Part shown: positions 62,280 to 64,000 of the stretch, piece after piece
Position numbering within the stretch: position 1 is the first letter of the stretch
How the letters are laid out: every line of letters starts with the position of its first letter
Source of the DNA: Pseudomonas sp. TH43
GTDB lineage: Bacteria > Pseudomonadota > Gammaproteobacteria > Pseudomonadales > Pseudomonadaceae
Direction: 5' to 3'
Length of the DNA stretch: 64,000 nt
Assembly (NCBI RefSeq): GCF_016650635.1
Contig: NZ_JAEKFI010000005.1
Span: 248,001 to 312,000, forward strand
Translations under genes and position numbers: made by a program
The notes under the pieces: generated by a model
The model's input: only the letters and a program-made list of their open reading frames with translations
The model's database searches: none
What the model was told of the DNA's origin: nothing

Positions 62280-63332
62280 TCAGCGCCGCTCCTCAACCCT
62301 ACCCTGACTCTTACTCCAATCCGTTAACAAACTGTAAGCCACCGCCAACAGGGTAGGCCCGATAAACAACCCGATGAACCCAAACGCAATCAACCCGCCA
62401 AACACCCCAAGCAACACAATCACCAACGGCAAATTGCCCCCGCGGCTGATCAGATACGGCTTGAGCACGTTGTCTACGCCACTGATGATGAACGTCCCCC
62501 AGATCCCGAGAAACACCGCCATCCCATACTCGCCCTTCCAGGCCAGCCAGGCCGTGGCCGGCACCCACACCAACGGTGGCCCCATCGGAATCAGACTGAG
62601 CAGAAACGTCACAATCCCCAGCACCAGCGCCCCCGGCACCCCGGCAATCAGGAACCCGATCAACGCCAGAATCGCCTGCGCCGCCGCCGTACCAATCACC
62701 CCGTTGACCACCCGTTGTACCGTGCCGGCTACCAGTTCGATGTAATAACCCGCACGCTCCCCGATCAACCGCTCCAACAGGCTGTGCACGAACGCCGCCA
62801 GCCGTGGCCCGTCACGGTAGAAAAAGAACACAAAGACAATGCTCAGCGTCAGCTCGAGAATCCCGCCGCCGATCTGCGCGCTGCGCGCCAACAGCCAGTT
62901 ACCGACCTGCCCCAGATAAGGCTTGATCGACACCATCAACGCTGCGCCCTGCTCATCGATGCTGTTCCAGAGCCCCACCAAGCGCTCACCGACAACCGGC
63001 AAAGTGCCCAGCCAGGCCGGTGCTTCCGGCAGACCATCAACCTGCACATCCTTGATAAACGCTGTGGCATCGCGCACATGATCGGCGAGATTGAATCCCA
63101 GCCAGACCAGCGGCGCCGCCACCAGCAGCATCCAGCCGAGGGTCAGAATGGCCGCCGCCAGCGATTCGCGGCCATTGAGCCAACGGGTCAGCAGGCGCAT
63201 CAGTGGCCAACTGGCAAACGCCAGCACCGCGCCCCAGAACAGCGCCGACCAGAACGGCGCCATTACCCACAGGCTGGCGCCAAACAACACCAGCAGCAGG
63301 ATCTGCACCAGCAGTCGATCGTTATTGAGCAT
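62280..63332 (-). CDS. AI-2E family transporter (PerM/YdiK-type permease)
   Basis: A 350-aa membrane protein of the AI-2E exporter family with about eight hydrophobic segments, including the conserved C-terminal GVDNVLKPYLISRG and PLVIVLLGVFGGL. Most members are not involved in autoinducer-2 and have unknown cargo. It starts at the ATG at 63332, 69 bases after the DUF4892 gene. No partner genes for quorum sensing are nearby. Confidence 0.85.
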   Translation of the reverse strand: MLNNDRLLVQILLLVLFGASLWVMAPFWSALFWGAVLAFASWPLMRLLTRWLNGRESLAAAILTLGWMLLVAAPLVWLGFNLADHVRDATAFIKDVQVDGLPEAPAWLGTLPVVGERLVGLWNSIDEQGAALMVSIKPYLGQVGNWLLARSAQIGGGILELTLSIVFVFFFYRDGPRLAAFVHSLLERLIGERAGYYIELVAGTVQRVVNGVIGTAAAQAILALIGFLIAGVPGALVLGIVTFLLSLIPMGPPLVWVPATAWLAWKGEYGMAVFLGIWGTFIISGVDNVLKPYLISRGGNLPLVIVLLGVFGGLIAFGFIGLFIGPTLLAVAYSLLTDWSKSQGRVEERR

Positions 63333-63401
63333 GTAAGGTCTCGAAAAAGTCAGTCAGGCAAAGAGTAGGCGAACACGCCACGCGTGCTCGCCCGATAGAG
63401 C

Positions 63402-64000
63402 TTATCGCAGCAAATCGATGCGCAGGCCAGAGCCATCGACACTGCCGGTTTCCATGCGTGCCGCACGCACACCCTGATTGATCAGCGCCTGACGCCAGGC
63501 CTCGGCTTTCGGCCCGGAGACCGTCACACGCAATGTCGTGTCGAGGTTCAGCCCCCGGGAAATCAGGCGTAGCCAGGTATCATCCGGGTCGTTCACCAGT
63601 TTGGGGAAGTCCAGTTCGCCGGTGCTTTTGAGTTGACGCAAGAGGGTTGCCGAAGTCGGCAGCAGCTCGCCCAACGGCGCAACTGCCTCGAACTGCTCGA
63701 CATGCAGGTAGGCTTTGCGATTGCCGCGAGTGATGCTGTAGAGCGCCACCAGCGTGTTGTCCCGTGGCGCGGCCAGCCTCAACAGCAAGTACGCCTGCTG
63801 CTCATCCGCGCCGTACAGTTTGGAATTACCGAACACTTCGTTGGCCCACAGGCTGCTTTCGCCGCAATCGCGGGCCTGACACCAGAACAACAATTCGGCG
63901 TCCTGCTTTTGCAGGGCTTCGCGTGCAGCGGTGAAGGCTTCGGTGGCGGAGTGTTCGGGCGGTAACTCGTAAGTCACCGAAGTGGTTTGGCCACGGGCCG
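63402..64000 (-). CDS. DUF4892 domain-containing protein, 5' end outside window
   Basis: At least 199 codons remain; the frame is open to the right edge, so the start and any signal peptide are outside. The visible part (SLWANEVFGNSKLYGADEQQ, then LLRLAAPRDNTLVALYSITRG) fits the Pseudomonas DUF4892 family, whose members are usually exported and carry a C-terminal OmpA-like region of loose definition. No function is known. Confidence 0.6.
   Translation of the reverse strand, partial: ARGQTTSVTYELPPEHSATEAFTAAREALQKQDAELLFWCQARDCGESSLWANEVFGNSKLYGADEQQAYLLLRLAAPRDNTLVALYSITRGNRKAYLHVEQFEAVAPLGELLPTSATLLRQLKSTGELDFPKLVNDPDDTWLRLISRGLNLDTTLRVTVSGPKAEAWRQALINQGVRAARMETGSVDGSGLRIDLLR

Overview
This window looks like chromosomal DNA of a fluorescent-group Pseudomonas (P. 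fluorescens type). The evidence is GC-rich coding sequence, short inverted REP pairs ('GAGCCTGCTCGCGAA' type) between operons, an RgsA-like small RNA, Pseudomonas-type fatty-acid and envelope gene orders, and two long stretches that, from memory, keep the order of P. aeruginosa PAO1 genes (about PA2957-PA2985, then about PA2811-PA2820). No prophage, transposase, integrase or CRISPR array is seen. Almost all of it is core genome.

Layout. 1-5.1 kb: a minus-strand L-arabinose/galactose-type sugar locus (ABC transporter AraF-AraG, SDR sugar dehydrogenase, SMP-30 lactonase, GntR/FCD regulator). 5.2-8.4 kb: DUF1285 and DUF4823 proteins, MoaA and a TetR regulator. 8.56-8.68 kb: plus-strand sRNA, probably rgsA. 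8.7-18.9 kb: a long minus-strand chain, yceD-rpmF-plsX-fabD-fabG-acpP-fabF-pabC-mltG-tmk-holB-pilZ-tatD, linking phospholipid and fatty-acid synthesis, folate, cell wall and replication. 19-26.2 kb: maf, sppA, a HAD phosphatase, rluC and, divergently, rne (RNase E) behind a leader of about 640 nt. 26.4-30.8 kb: a molybdenum hydroxylase operon (iorA-iorB-like, xdhC, mobA-like). 31-37.9 kb: exbB-exbD-lpxK-trm112-kdsB-ptp-murB with overlapping starts and stops, plus comEC. 38.1-45.1 kb: DUF2062, an ABC-2 exporter, GST, a transglutaminase-like protein, a large acyl-CoA dehydrogenase and a PA2817-type protein. 45.2-48.5 kb: an accessory-looking module of LysR, AlaX tRNA editor, Fe(II)/2OG oxygenase and LysE exporter. 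48.6-52.3 kb: an M20 dipeptidase, three tandem Glu-Gly tRNA pairs and a membrane-anchored protein. 52.4-64 kb: an HBM chemoreceptor, a MocR regulator, an SDR, an MDR reductase, pyrF, a two-component system followed by a six-EF-hand protein, an AI-2E family permease and a partial DUF4892 protein.

The best candidate for an undescribed system is the LysR/AlaX/oxygenase/LysE module (45.2-48.5 kb). A hydroxylase of an unknown, probably amino-acid-like substrate is coupled by overlapping translation signals to an amino-acid exporter, and it sits behind a tRNA-editing deacylase and a divergent regulator. Regulatory sites inferred here for the first time from this sequence include a shared ATCRTATGAT operator in the promoters of the GntR regulator and of araF, and a terminator-like hairpin inside the tRNA array.
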